A DNA stretch of 22,648 nucleotides. Source: Kiritimatiellia bacterium. Its GTDB lineage: Bacteria > Verrucomicrobiota > Kiritimatiellia > RFP12 > UBA1067. The notes beneath the pieces are model-generated. The model was not told the DNA's origin. It ran no database searches and saw nothing but the letters and a program-made list of their open reading frames with translations. The translations under genes and the position numbers were made by a program. Shown piece by piece: positions 1-8,639 of this stretch. How positions within the stretch are numbered: position 1 is the stretch's first letter; each line of letters opens with the position of its first letter. The stretch covers positions 1 to 22,648 of the forward strand of contig JAGBZQ010000020.1 of the NCBI GenBank assembly GCA_017628165.1, written 5' to 3'.

Positions 1-2094
1 CAGATGAAGGCTGTCGGCGAGGTTATGTCCATCGGCAAGACTTATAAGGAGACGTTCCAGAAGGCCATCCGTGCGCTTGAGCGCGGTCGTGCAGGTCTCG
101 GTTTTGCCAAGGATTTCCATGAGCGTACGCTTGACGAGCTTTTAAACATGCTCTCAGTACCTAACTCCGAGCGTCACTTCCAGATGTACGAGGCTCTTCG
201 CAAGGGTGCTACGAACGAGCAGATCTTTGCGCGCACCGGCGTCAAGGCCCACTTTGTCAACGAGATGCGCGAGCTTGTGGCAGAGGAGGAGCAGATTCTT
301 GCATACAAGGGTTCGCTTCTTCCTGATGATCTGCTCGTCAAGGCTAAGAAGGACGGCTTCTCAGACAAGTATCTCGCTCAGCTTCTCGGTGTTCCCGAGA
401 AGGATATCCGCGCTCAGCGCACCAAGCTTGGCTGTGTTGAGACATGGCACAAGGTTCCCGTCTCCGGCGTTGAGAACCAGGCTTACTATTATTCGTCCTA
501 CAACGGCGAAAAGAGTGACGTGGAGGTAAGCTCCAACCCCAAGAAGGTGATGATTCTTGGCGGCGGTCCAAACCGTATCGGTCAGGGTATCGAGTTTGAC
601 TACTGCTGCTGCCATGCGGCAATGGCCATGCGTGAGAAGGGTTATGAGACGATTATCGTCAACTGCAACCCCGAGACGGTTTCCACGGACTACGACACAT
701 CTGACAAGCTTTATTTCGAGCCTGTGACGGTGGAGGATGTTCTTCAGATTTACGAAAACGAGAAACCTGCCGGTATTATTGTCCAGTTCGGCGGTCAGAC
801 TCCGCTTAATATCGCCCGCGGACTTCAGGATGCCGGATGCAAGATTCTCGGCACGTCCGTTGATTCCATCGATGATGCGGAGGATCGCGATCTTTTCCAT
901 TCTATTATGGATCGCCTCGGTATTCCTATGCCCGAGTCTATGATGGCGAGCGATCTTGAAGGTGCAATCAAGTGTGCTGAGAAGCTTGGCTATCCGCTCA
1001 TCATTCGTCCGTCCTTCGTTCTCGGCGGGCGTGGCATGGAGGTCATCTATGATGAAATCATGCTACGCGAGTATGTGGCCAAGGCAGTGGGCGTCACGCC
1101 CGATCGTCCGCTTTATTTAGACCGCTTCCTTTGCCACGCCATTGAGTGCGAGGCTGACGCGCTCTCTGACGGTACGGATGTGTTCATTCCGGCCATCATG
1201 CAGCATATTGAGCTTGCTGGTATCCATTCGGGTGACTCTGCGTGCGTCCTTCCCCCGGAGGGCATCAGCGAGTCCACGAAGGCCACTATTCTCGATTATA
1301 CGCGCCGTATAGCCAATGAGCTTAAAGTGGTGGGCCTCATGAATATGCAGTTTGCCGTGGAGGATGAGAAGGTCTATGTCATTGAGGCCAATCCGCGCGC
1401 ATCGCGCACGGTTCCGCTCGTTTCGAAAGTGGCTGGAATCCAGATGGCATGCATCGGAACGCGCCTTATGCTCGGCGAGACCGTGAAGTCTCTCGGGCTT
1501 GATAAAAAGCGCATGATTCCATATTTTGGCGTTAAGGAGGCCGTTCTCCCGTTTGACAAGTTCCCGGAGGTGGATCCTGTCCTCGGCCCTGAGATGCGCT
1601 CTACCGGTGAAGTTCTCGGTCTTGCGGAGACGTTTGGCCTTGCGTATTTCAAGTCCCAGGAGGCTGCTCTCTCGCCGCTTCCTACCGAGCCTGGTAAGAT
1701 TCTCGTTTCTCTCTCCGAAAAGCCCGTCGGCGCGGCGGCCGCCATCAAGGCGTTTGTCGAGCTTGGCTTTGAGGTTGTGGGAACAGACGGAACGATTGAG
1801 TATCTCAAGAAGAACGGTGTGGACGGTGCGATTATCTCCAAGATTGGCGAGGGTCGCCCTGATGTTCTTGACGCAATCAAGAACCGCGAAGTCAAGCTTA
1901 TCATCAATACTCCGAGCGGCAGGCGTGACGCACGCGCCGATGATTGCCGCATCCGTCAGGCCGCTATCAAGTACAAGGTGCCGTATCTTACAACGCTCGC
2001 CGCCGCGAAGGCTGCGGCAGAGGGTGTTTCCGCTGCGATGAGGGGATTGGGCGAAGTCCGCTCTCTTCAGAGTTATCACGCTTCTATCGTATAA
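1..2094 (+). CDS. carB: Carbamoyl phosphate synthase large subunit, 3' part (5' end outside window)
   Basis: The large subunit makes carbamoyl phosphate from bicarbonate, ammonia delivered by CarA, and two ATP, feeding arginine and pyrimidine synthesis in the cytosol. About 697 codons are present against roughly 1070 in the family, and the frame is already open at base 1, so the first ATP-grasp half is missing only because of the window edge. In order one sees the end of that half and the oligomerisation region (about nt 1-500), the start of the second synthetase half (LGGGPNRIGQGIEFDY, from about nt 556), its ATP-grasp domain with the glycine-rich loop LGGRGM (about nt 1021) and the metal-site run EANPRASRT (about nt 1384), then the allosteric MGS-like domain with VGTDGT (about nt 1780). 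The reading frame is intact to TAA. Arg codons are almost all CGC or CGT, as expected of a well-expressed gene. The identification is secure. Confidence 0.97.
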   Translation, partial: QMKAVGEVMSIGKTYKETFQKAIRALERGRAGLGFAKDFHERTLDELLNMLSVPNSERHFQMYEALRKGATNEQIFARTGVKAHFVNEMRELVAEEEQILAYKGSLLPDDLLVKAKKDGFSDKYLAQLLGVPEKDIRAQRTKLGCVETWHKVPVSGVENQAYYYSSYNGEKSDVEVSSNPKKVMILGGGPNRIGQGIEFDYCCCHAAMAMREKGYETIIVNCNPETVSTDYDTSDKLYFEPVTVEDVLQIYENEKPAGIIVQFGGQTPLNIARGLQDAGCKILGTSVDSIDDAEDRDLFHSIMDRLGIPMPESMMASDLEGAIKCAEKLGYPLIIRPSFVLGGRGMEVIYDEIMLREYVAKAVGVTPDRPLYLDRFLCHAIECEADALSDGTDVFIPAIMQHIELAGIHSGDSACVLPPEGISESTKATILDYTRRIANELKVVGLMNMQFAVEDEKVYVIEANPRASRTVPLVSKVAGIQMACIGTRLMLGETVKSLGLDKKRMIPYFGVKEAVLPFDKFPEVDPVLGPEMRSTGEVLGLAETFGLAYFKSQEAALSPLPTEPGKILVSLSEKPVGAAAAIKAFVELGFEVVGTDGTIEYLKKNGVDGAIISKIGEGRPDVLDAIKNREVKLIINTPSGRRDARADDCRIRQAAIKYKVPYLTTLAAAKAAAEGVSAAMRGLGEVRSLQSYHASIV

Positions 2095-2095
2095 T
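2066..2095 (+). promoter_or_regulatory. Candidate promoter for the effector-chaperone unit
   Basis: TTCAGA (2066-2071) and TATAAT (2090-2095) are separated by 18 bp, the same spacing as the other candidate promoters in this window. The -10 overlaps the carB stop codon. Transcription would start near 2102 and leave a leader of about 110 nt before the ATG at 2215. There is no TG extension and the -35 matches the consensus at only 4 of 6 positions, so this is a moderate candidate. Read-through from carB is the alternative. Confidence 0.4.
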
Positions 2096-2184
2096 TATCG
2101 TCCGGTGGTTGGAGCCGTTCCAAGCGATTTAGAAAAGTGCATCGATCATATAACAAAAGGAAAAATATAACATGACATAAAAAA

Positions 2185-2209
2185 ACTCTATATCTCCAGA
2201 GTAAGGAGG
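2185..2209 (+). promoter_or_regulatory. Strong ribosome binding site with possible alternative hairpins
   Basis: AAGGAGG at 2203-2209 lies 5 nt before the ATG at 2215 and fixes that start. Just upstream, ACTCT (2185-2189) can pair with AGAGT (2198-2202). Alternatively CTCC (2194-2197) can pair with GGAG (2205-2208), which would hide the Shine-Dalgarno sequence. The two pairings exclude each other. Both stems are short (5 and 4 bp), so a regulatory role is only a possibility. The binding site itself is clear. Confidence 0.5.
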
Positions 2210-2214
2210 CAGAC

Positions 2215-2325
2215 ATGAACCTTAACGCGTTACAGGTCTTCCAAACTGCAATTAACACGAACGTGGCGGCAAAGCCCGGCGTTCGTGTTGGAATATCATC
2301 AACCAACTCCCCGAACTGGAGAGTA
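2215..2325 (+). other. Predicted N-terminal T3SS export signal (residues 1-37)
   Basis: Residues 1-37 are polar and free of acidic residues (first Glu at 38), with N at 2, 4, 14, 16, 31 and 34 and an S/T cluster at 28-32. There is no hydrophobic core or signal-peptidase site. This composition matches type III secretion signals, which have no sequence consensus, so the call rests on composition plus the adjacent chaperone gene. Confidence 0.5.
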
Positions 2326-5300
2326 GAGACGAGGCCGGCGTCCAATCCTGAGGAAAACAACAGGATCCGCCTTGCCTTCAAAGAGGCGCTCGTAGATGCA
2401 TTTGATGTAGAGCGGCTTGACGAGTTGCCTGCTGAAGTAAGAAGCGTCCTTAAGATTAGGGATTTTAAGATCTCCAAGGATGGAGCTGTCACTAGCAAGT
2501 GTCCTTTGACGATGCGGCGCATCAGGGCTGTTATGGCTGCTGTTGAGAAGGTAGCTGCCATGACTGCCAAGGATGACGTGGAGCGTACTGAAATTCAGAA
2601 TGCCTTCAGGTCGCAGTTTTCCAATTCCGAGATTGTCTGCAAGGGTCTGGCGCGGTATGCGATTCTTTCAGGCAAGGATCCTGTTATGATTCCTATTGGG
2701 AAAGGAAAACGTATCCCAGTTCCGTTCTCTGCGCTCAAGGCATACACCAAAGGTATTTCTCAGAAAGAGCTTCCCGCGAAAGTGGACGCCATCGTGACTC
2801 AGGCCGAACGTGATGTTTTTACGGGAGCGGCGCTTTACGAGGAACTTCTTTCCGGTAAAGAGTGTGTTGTGTCCAAAGAGAATTCCCGCGCTTTGCGCCA
2901 TTATATGGCTGTCGTGGCAATCTCGTCCGGCAAATACAGGAACCGCGTGATTTCATTTGAGGATCCGGACGGACGCATTGCCGATTATCTCAATACGGTT
3001 GAGCCTGGCGCTGCAAAGCGTGTTTTCGCGAACGATTCTTCGCATAAGAGCTTAGATCATACGGTGATAACCGCGGAAATCGAACTTCCCGGAGTGAAGT
3101 GCGATATTATGCGCATACGCGATGTGGACAGCTTCTACCAGAAACTCAAGGCGAATCCTTTCGCTTCTTCCATTCTATCCCGCAAGACCGCATACGGTTC
3201 TTTGACGGTGGCGCAGATGTATGCCAACGCCAAGGCCGAGCTTGCCCGCATTTCCACCGTCGGGGAGGAGGAGATGCTCATAGAGGCTTCTAAGGAGCTT
3301 GAAGCCCGTGGTGCTCCGCGGCCTTATTCAATGGTTCAGATAGGTTCCACCCGCGCCGCCGACAACTGCTATGATTTGCGCATGAGAATATGGGAATTTC
3401 TTGCCTGCGTCGAATCGCATACGCCGCCGCTTGATCATCTGGGAGATCGCATCGGAGATGAAGTCGTGCTCTCCAAGGATGAAATTGCAGGATTGATTCC
3501 GGAGCAAAACAAGGATTACGTCCTTTCTCCGAGGGCGCTCTCGGAAAAGGGGGCTGCAAATACGCTTCAGAACGGCGAATTGCGGCAATCTCCAGGTGTT
3601 GGGTTTAGGTTCTCTGAAATCACAAGCAATGATCCGCTTGCTTATGTCAAGGTTTGCGGATTTGGGGATCTTTCCAACGGAGCGGCGAGGCTTTTTGAGT
3701 GTATGCGCTTGGGGTGTCTTCCCAACGGTGCAGATAAGCCGCCAGACGGAGATGTTTCGACAGATGGCGTGCATCTCACGAGAGAGGCTTCGGAGTATAT
3801 TAAAAAGCTTGATGTGAAATTCCTCTCTCTTATGGCGTGGTATCTTGAGTCCGGCGCGTTCAAGGAGGATAATGCCTATCTTCTCCGCAAGGAGTTGGGG
3901 CTTGGCGCTGTCCGCGAGCGTCCTTTCTGGAGCGCCGTCATGAACGGCGGCTCGGAATTGATGAAGGTTAGCCCTGAGGTTCTGAGATGTCTTTTCGATA
4001 TGTTGAACATCGAGTTTAGGGATTGGCTTAATTTCAGGAGCCGTCTTGATTTCGTCTCCCCGCGTCCCGGGTATGAGGCGCGCGCAACATACAAGACACT
4101 TGGAGAGAAGGCGGCGGAATCATTGTGGGGTTTCGGCACGTCGGATATCGGCCTTATCTCGAAATTTATTCGGGACTGCGGATATAGCCTTGCTGATATT
4201 ACGCCAGAGACGCTCGGCAAGCTTTCTGCGCTTTCTGCGCTCTGCGATTTTAAGCTTACCGAAGCGCCAACGTTCATTCAACGTCAGACAGCAAAGACCG
4301 TCTCCGAGGTGACCGCTGATGATTTGGCGTTTCTCTTCAACCTTAAGGTCAATGCCCGTTTGAATGACAAGGGGCAGACGTTGAAGGGTGATGCGAAGGT
4401 GATCCATTCCGTTCTCGGCGGGGATAAACTGCCGTCGTCTACGGATATGAGCGAACTTGATGTTATTTCGCTTCTTGATGTGATGCGGACTTTTGCGTCT
4501 GAAAAAACGCCGCAGAGTCTGCGCATTGTGGAGCTGATGGGAAAGAAAGTGTCGTTGCGCACGACTCTGGCCGGGACTCTTGTCTTTGGAGTGGACGGAT
4601 ATGAGTTTCGTGCCGCAAAAACCCCCAAGGAGTTTATCGAGTATTTGGAAGATGACATCCTTGCGAACATGGATCGCTATGGGACGCACGCCATAATTCG
4701 TATTCTTCCCGAGATACGGGGAGCGGATTTGAGCGGCGATCCCGTAGCGCGAAGCCGTTCGCGCGAACTGTGTCTCAGGTTCTTGCGGGGAGCGGCGGGG
4801 ATTGACGTGGCGTCTCTCTCCACGGTTAGCACGAGAAAGATCTTTTCGATTGCCGACGGCGTCATTGATGGGCGTTATAAACTGCTGAGCGGGGAGCTTT
4901 CGCAGGATGCTCTCAATGCGATGCTTGACAAAGTCGTAAAGAAAGATGTGTTCACCAGCAAGGAGGCGAGCGCTCTTTACAAGGATCTCGAGAGGGTAAG
5001 GCAGGCGGGGAATGATATTCCTGTAAATATTGTCCGCCAGCAGCCCGCTTCCCCTGTGAGTGCCGATCGTGCCGCCGAAAGAAGGGTTTGCGCCTTCCTT
5101 GCCGATATCGTCCTTGATTCGGATACCTACGAGTTTGATCTTTCGCACAAGAAGGAATTGCCGGAAGAGAGATTTCTTAGGATTATGCGCAAGAATATCG
5201 ATGTCATAGTGGAGATCGTAAAAAACCCCGATCTCATCATGACGGCTCCGGGAGGCGCGGCTGGCGTGTTTTGGGGATTTTGGGGGAAATTGCTGCCCTC

Positions 5301-8160
5301 TATTCCCGCGAAGCTTTTAAGCCAGGACGATCAGATTCTTAAGGCGGATATCCTGTTCATCATGGATACCGCCATGAAGTCAAACGCGGAGCGCCGTCGG
5401 GCCGTATTGGGGCATGTTGAATCGCAGGGGCTTAAAAACGGCTTCAAAATATTCAAGGGAAATGCTTTGTTCGCCGCATCGGAGGCCTTCGGGCAATGCA
5501 TCGGGAATATAGACAATACCATTATGGCGGCCGTCAAAGGGACGATGCACGAGGTTGAGCAGCGTCTTGTTGCCGCAGTCGGCAACGGCATTGTTGAGGA
5601 ATCGCAAGATCCAATCTGGGCGCAGACGTTTGATGAAATCATCGGCAGTGCAATGCTCGATATACGCAGTGGATACGGAAAGTTCATGTATAACGTGCTT
5701 TCCACGTATTTTACCGGTTCCTCTCCGCTTGAGCAGCGCAGGATGGTGGCGCAACTTCTCCGCAATGTGGATTCGGGTTCAAGCGATGCCGCAGTGGTAG
5801 GTGAAGTGTTCAAGGGTGCAGGACCGCTGCTCCACAAGATGTTGCAGGGCCTTCCCGCTCTTTCTCTTGGGCCTGAGCTGGCCGACGCTCTTAAGGACAT
5901 GAAGTCTAATTTGACTCCGATACCCGAGTCTTATGTCAAAGCATGTATGATGCAGATCGTTGAACGATCCGAAGGGCAGATTCTTTCCGTGACGGTGGAG
6001 CGTTCGCTTGGAGCTGCATCCGTAGGTCAGGCGTTCCTGTGCAAAATGACAACACTTGAGCATCCGCAGGGTGAGGAGTGTGTGGTCAAGATTTTGCGCC
6101 CGGACGTAAAGACAGTGATCTCAAGAGAACGTGCTATCTTCGAGGCGGCTGCGGCAAAGGTTCCCGGGATGGAGAAAACGTTCAGCGGGCAGTTCGCGCG
6201 CATTCTCGAGGAGCTTGACTTTACGCTCGAGGCTACGAACATAAACTTTGCGCGGAATGTCTACGAGCAGCCGCCGTATTTAAGGCAGACGAGTCTCACG
6301 ACGGGGAGGAATATCGAAACGCTTAATCTTGTGGATCTGCATTCGATGGAGCTTCATCCGCTGTCTACGCCTACAATGGGGACGCTTGTTCTCAAGAAGG
6401 CGCCTGGCGAGACGTATGATCACTTCATTGAAGGGGTTCGCGCGAAGATCGATGCTCTTCTCGGCGATTGCTACAGCGAAGAAGACGGGCTTTACCACTT
6501 CCCCGATCCTGCTCGTGCGGCATGTGCGAAAATACAGCTTGAGAATCTTTACAACGAGATTCTGATGCGCCAGAAGTATCTCATGGATCTCACGCGCAAA
6601 TGGGTTCATGAAGGGCTTTTTGGAAACGGCTTCTATCACGGCGATCTCCATGCCGGAAATATAATGACGGACGGCAAAGGTCTTACCGTTATTGATTTCG
6701 GCAATGCCACTCATCTTAACGAAGCGGAGCGCAAGGAGGTTTTGCGCATGATAAGCGCGGCGCTTGTGGGGTGGAACGATATGTTCGAGACATCCTTTAA
6801 GGCTCTGCTCTCTCCGCAGGGGCTTGCCGCGTACAATGCGGCCAACAAGGACGGGCGGCTTTCCCGCGATATCGCCGAGGTTGTCAAGAAAGGTGTTCGC
6901 CTTGATGTCGGGGCGCGTATCGCCGCCGCATTGATGGTTATGCAGAGGTACGGCATAGAGGTGCCCAGCTCTGTATACAACTTCAACCAGTGTCAGCTCA
7001 GATTGGGGAACACGGTGGACACGATGAATGCGCTTATGTACGACATCGCCGAGAAGATGCGCCAGTTGTCCATGTCTACCATAGATGCTGCTCTGGTTCC
7101 TGAATGTCAGAACCTTGCGTTGATGAATGCTCTTCTCATGAACACAAGATCGTTTCAGGAGATATCCCGCCCGGGGTTCAGCCTGTCTCAGCAGGTTGAG
7201 CTTCTTGAGATGCTTAAAGGGGCTCTTGCGGACTATAAGCAGAACGGGCGGTACGTGGAAAGCGGCATAGCGCGCATTATGGCTGATATTGAAAACGAGA
7301 GTGTCATGCGGAAGATGTTTTTCCCTCTTGCGCATCAGCTTTCGCAGTTGCGCAGGCTTTCGACGCTCTCTGCCGAGCCGCGTGTTCTCCAGAATGCGGG
7401 GGGCGGATTCAATCTGCATAAAGCGTGCGAAGCGTATATGAAGAATGATACCGTCCAGACCCGAAGGATGTTGGCGTTGTCTTTTATCGATGCGATAGAG
7501 GATGTCGTGATATCTCTCGAATCCTTCTGCACCCCGAGGCGGCTTACGGCACCGGAAACGTTTCTTGATGCTGTGGGTGATTCTGTTTCCGATAGCATCT
7601 ATACGGTGCGTACAACGCTCGGCAACGTGACGTCGATGAATGTCGTTCGCGAGCAGGATGCTGACGATAAGCGCATTGATGAGGCCAAGGCGCGGATCAA
7701 CGCTGCTAATTCGTCGGTTGTGCATTATGCGGCCGATAACGCCGATGCCGGTCTTTCCAGAGCGGATCTCATGAAAATCCGCTCTGTGGCGAAAAATATT
7801 TTCTTTCCGTTCGATATGCCCGGTATTGACGGGCGGAGCGTATGGAAGGGGAATGCTGATTCGCGCGCCAAGGTCCTTGCGGCTATGAAGGTTGTGGTGC
7901 GGCGCATCATCAAGGAGTTGAAGTGTCAGGGAGTCCTCTCGGATGATTCTCCCTTGGTGCGTCAGCGTATAGCGATTCATGTTGCGATAGAGTTTGTCGC
8001 GGCGCGAATGGGCGGGTTGTCTACTGCTTTTAAGGGCTGGAGCAATTCAGAGAGAATGAATCTTCTCGTGGAATTGCAAGACGTTGAAGGCGACGGAGCA
8101 AAACGCTTCCCGATTGCGGAGGCATTTCTCTATCTTTTCGGCGACAGACCCGCCGCATAA
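2215..8160 (+). CDS. Giant putative type III secreted effector with ABC1/UbiB-like kinase domain (1981 aa)
   Basis: Seen: one uninterrupted reading frame with a strong Shine-Dalgarno site. The first 37 residues carry no D or E, contain six N, three S and three T, and lack a hydrophobic signal-peptide core, as in T3SS export signals. Residues of about 40-1200 are soluble, probably mostly helical, and resemble nothing I recognise. From about 1203 an ABC1/UbiB (AarF/COQ8) atypical kinase fold follows: KMLQ at 1208-1211 in the place of KxGQ, the alanine-rich loop LGAASVGQ (1265-1272), ATP-site Lys1292, Glu1333 and Asp1335 (ExD), catalytic HGDLHAGN (1475-1482) and DFG (1494-1496). About 420 helical residues follow. 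No clear C-terminal transmembrane hairpin, usual in UbiB, is visible. Ordinary UbiB is about 550 aa, so this is not simply a quinone-synthesis protein. The next gene encodes a CesT-type chaperone after 17 nt. Inference: a secreted kinase or ATPase acting in a host or prey cell. AGG and AGA Arg codons are far commoner here than in carB. The kinase fold is secure; effector status is likely. Confidence 0.8.
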   Translation: MNLNALQVFQTAINTNVAAKPGVRVGISSTNSPNWRVETRPASNPEENNRIRLAFKEALVDAFDVERLDELPAEVRSVLKIRDFKISKDGAVTSKCPLTMRRIRAVMAAVEKVAAMTAKDDVERTEIQNAFRSQFSNSEIVCKGLARYAILSGKDPVMIPIGKGKRIPVPFSALKAYTKGISQKELPAKVDAIVTQAERDVFTGAALYEELLSGKECVVSKENSRALRHYMAVVAISSGKYRNRVISFEDPDGRIADYLNTVEPGAAKRVFANDSSHKSLDHTVITAEIELPGVKCDIMRIRDVDSFYQKLKANPFASSILSRKTAYGSLTVAQMYANAKAELARISTVGEEEMLIEASKELEARGAPRPYSMVQIGSTRAADNCYDLRMRIWEFLACVESHTPPLDHLGDRIGDEVVLSKDEIAGLIPEQNKDYVLSPRALSEKGAANTLQNGELRQSPGVGFRFSEITSNDPLAYVKVCGFGDLSNGAARLFECMRLGCLPNGADKPPDGDVSTDGVHLTREASEYIKKLDVKFLSLMAWYLESGAFKEDNAYLLRKELGLGAVRERPFWSAVMNGGSELMKVSPEVLRCLFDMLNIEFRDWLNFRSRLDFVSPRPGYEARATYKTLGEKAAESLWGFGTSDIGLISKFIRDCGYSLADITPETLGKLSALSALCDFKLTEAPTFIQRQTAKTVSEVTADDLAFLFNLKVNARLNDKGQTLKGDAKVIHSVLGGDKLPSSTDMSELDVISLLDVMRTFASEKTPQSLRIVELMGKKVSLRTTLAGTLVFGVDGYEFRAAKTPKEFIEYLEDDILANMDRYGTHAIIRILPEIRGADLSGDPVARSRSRELCLRFLRGAAGIDVASLSTVSTRKIFSIADGVIDGRYKLLSGELSQDALNAMLDKVVKKDVFTSKEASALYKDLERVRQAGNDIPVNIVRQQPASPVSADRAAERRVCAFLADIVLDSDTYEFDLSHKKELPEERFLRIMRKNIDVIVEIVKNPDLIMTAPGGAAGVFWGFWGKLLPSIPAKLLSQDDQILKADILFIMDTAMKSNAERRRAVLGHVESQGLKNGFKIFKGNALFAASEAFGQCIGNIDNTIMAAVKGTMHEVEQRLVAAVGNGIVEESQDPIWAQTFDEIIGSAMLDIRSGYGKFMYNVLSTYFTGSSPLEQRRMVAQLLRNVDSGSSDAAVVGEVFKGAGPLLHKMLQGLPALSLGPELADALKDMKSNLTPIPESYVKACMMQIVERSEGQILSVTVERSLGAASVGQAFLCKMTTLEHPQGEECVVKILRPDVKTVISRERAIFEAAAAKVPGMEKTFSGQFARILEELDFTLEATNINFARNVYEQPPYLRQTSLTTGRNIETLNLVDLHSMELHPLSTPTMGTLVLKKAPGETYDHFIEGVRAKIDALLGDCYSEEDGLYHFPDPARAACAKIQLENLYNEILMRQKYLMDLTRKWVHEGLFGNGFYHGDLHAGNIMTDGKGLTVIDFGNATHLNEAERKEVLRMISAALVGWNDMFETSFKALLSPQGLAAYNAANKDGRLSRDIAEVVKKGVRLDVGARIAAALMVMQRYGIEVPSSVYNFNQCQLRLGNTVDTMNALMYDIAEKMRQLSMSTIDAALVPECQNLALMNALLMNTRSFQEISRPGFSLSQQVELLEMLKGALADYKQNGRYVESGIARIMADIENESVMRKMFFPLAHQLSQLRRLSTLSAEPRVLQNAGGGFNLHKACEAYMKNDTVQTRRMLALSFIDAIEDVVISLESFCTPRRLTAPETFLDAVGDSVSDSIYTVRTTLGNVTSMNVVREQDADDKRIDEAKARINAANSSVVHYAADNADAGLSRADLMKIRSVAKNIFFPFDMPGIDGRSVWKGNADSRAKVLAAMKVVVRRIIKELKCQGVLSDDSPLVRQRIAIHVAIEFVAARMGGLSTAFKGWSNSERMNLLVELQDVEGDGAKRFPIAEAFLYLFGDRPAA
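5821..6895 (+). other. ABC1/UbiB-like kinase domain within the giant protein (residues about 1203-1560)
   Basis: Motif order and spacing follow the ABC1 family: KxxQ (nt 5836-5847), alanine-rich nucleotide loop (about 6007-6030), invariant Lys1292 (6088-6090), the ELDF run containing ExD (about 6211-6222), catalytic loop HGDLHAGN (6637-6660) and metal-binding DFG (6694-6702). All residues needed for ATP and metal binding are present, so an active enzyme is expected. The family KxGQ motif has Leu instead of Gly. The end of the domain is approximate. Confidence 0.85.
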
Positions 8161-8177
8161 GCAAAGGAGGTGCTGCA

Positions 8178-8639
8178 ATGACTTTCAATGATGTTGTAGA
8201 TACTCTCGGCCGGAGGCTGGGTGTAGATATTGTTGCCCAAGACGGCAATGCGGTTATTTCCATTGATGAAATGGAAGTGGCAATGCAGGAGATAGAGGCG
8301 ATTGGCGGATTTTGCCTTATCGGCGAAATTGGAGAAGCGCCTCCTGGTGAGGAACGGGAGGTGATGGCAGCCTCTCTCGCCGCGAATCATCTCTTTCAGG
8401 GAACTGGAGGTGCAACGATTTCGCGTGATTCCGTATCAGGAAAGTTCTTTCTTTGCCGATATGAGCGCCTGGACTTTCTTGATGCGGGAAAAACATTCGA
8501 AATGTTGGAGAGATTTGTCGATACGCTCGATATTTGGCGCCGGACATTTGAGAATTTTTATTCAGAGGGGGTGCTAAACGCCGAGTCTGAAGGGGATGAT
8601 GCTCAAATGAACTGGATATACTTGCGAAAAGTTTCTTAA
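8178..8639 (+). CDS. CesT/Tir-family type III secretion chaperone (153 aa)
   Basis: Small acidic T3SS chaperones of the CesT/SycE type dimerise in the cytosol, bind the N-terminal part of one effector and keep it competent for export; they are usually encoded next to that effector. Here the 153-residue length, the N-terminal helix with LGRRLGVD (10-17), the central strands, the hallmark L-x-A-N-x-L-F-Q-G-T-G-G-A-T (67-80), a following strand pair (FFLCRYERL, 90-98), and the C-terminal helix with FVDTLDIWRRTFENF (113-127) all fit the family. AAAGGAGG ends 7 nt before the ATG. The gene begins 17 nt after the giant kinase gene, so the two are almost surely co-transcribed and the kinase is the expected client. 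The tail after about 130 (acidic, GDDAQ) is variable. I am fairly sure of the family, but no homolog search was possible. Confidence 0.85.
   Translation: MTFNDVVDTLGRRLGVDIVAQDGNAVISIDEMEVAMQEIEAIGGFCLIGEIGEAPPGEEREVMAASLAANHLFQGTGGATISRDSVSGKFFLCRYERLDFLDAGKTFEMLERFVDTLDIWRRTFENFYSEGVLNAESEGDDAQMNWIYLRKVS

Noticed and set aside
1117..2079. Long open frames on the - strand opposite carB (also opposite the giant gene, for example 6280-7980, 566 codons)
   Set aside because: They lie wholly opposite genes with clear family motifs, their translations show no recognisable domain, and they are explained by codon bias of the coding strand.
2172..2180. Minimal open frame ATG-ACA-TAA in the leader of the giant gene
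   Set aside because: Two codons with no ribosome binding site of its own; it looks like chance in an A-rich leader.
2215..8160. Calling the giant gene ubiB
   Set aside because: Only about 350 of 1981 residues match ABC1/UbiB, no clear C-terminal transmembrane pair is seen, and the neighbour is a secretion chaperone rather than quinone-synthesis genes.
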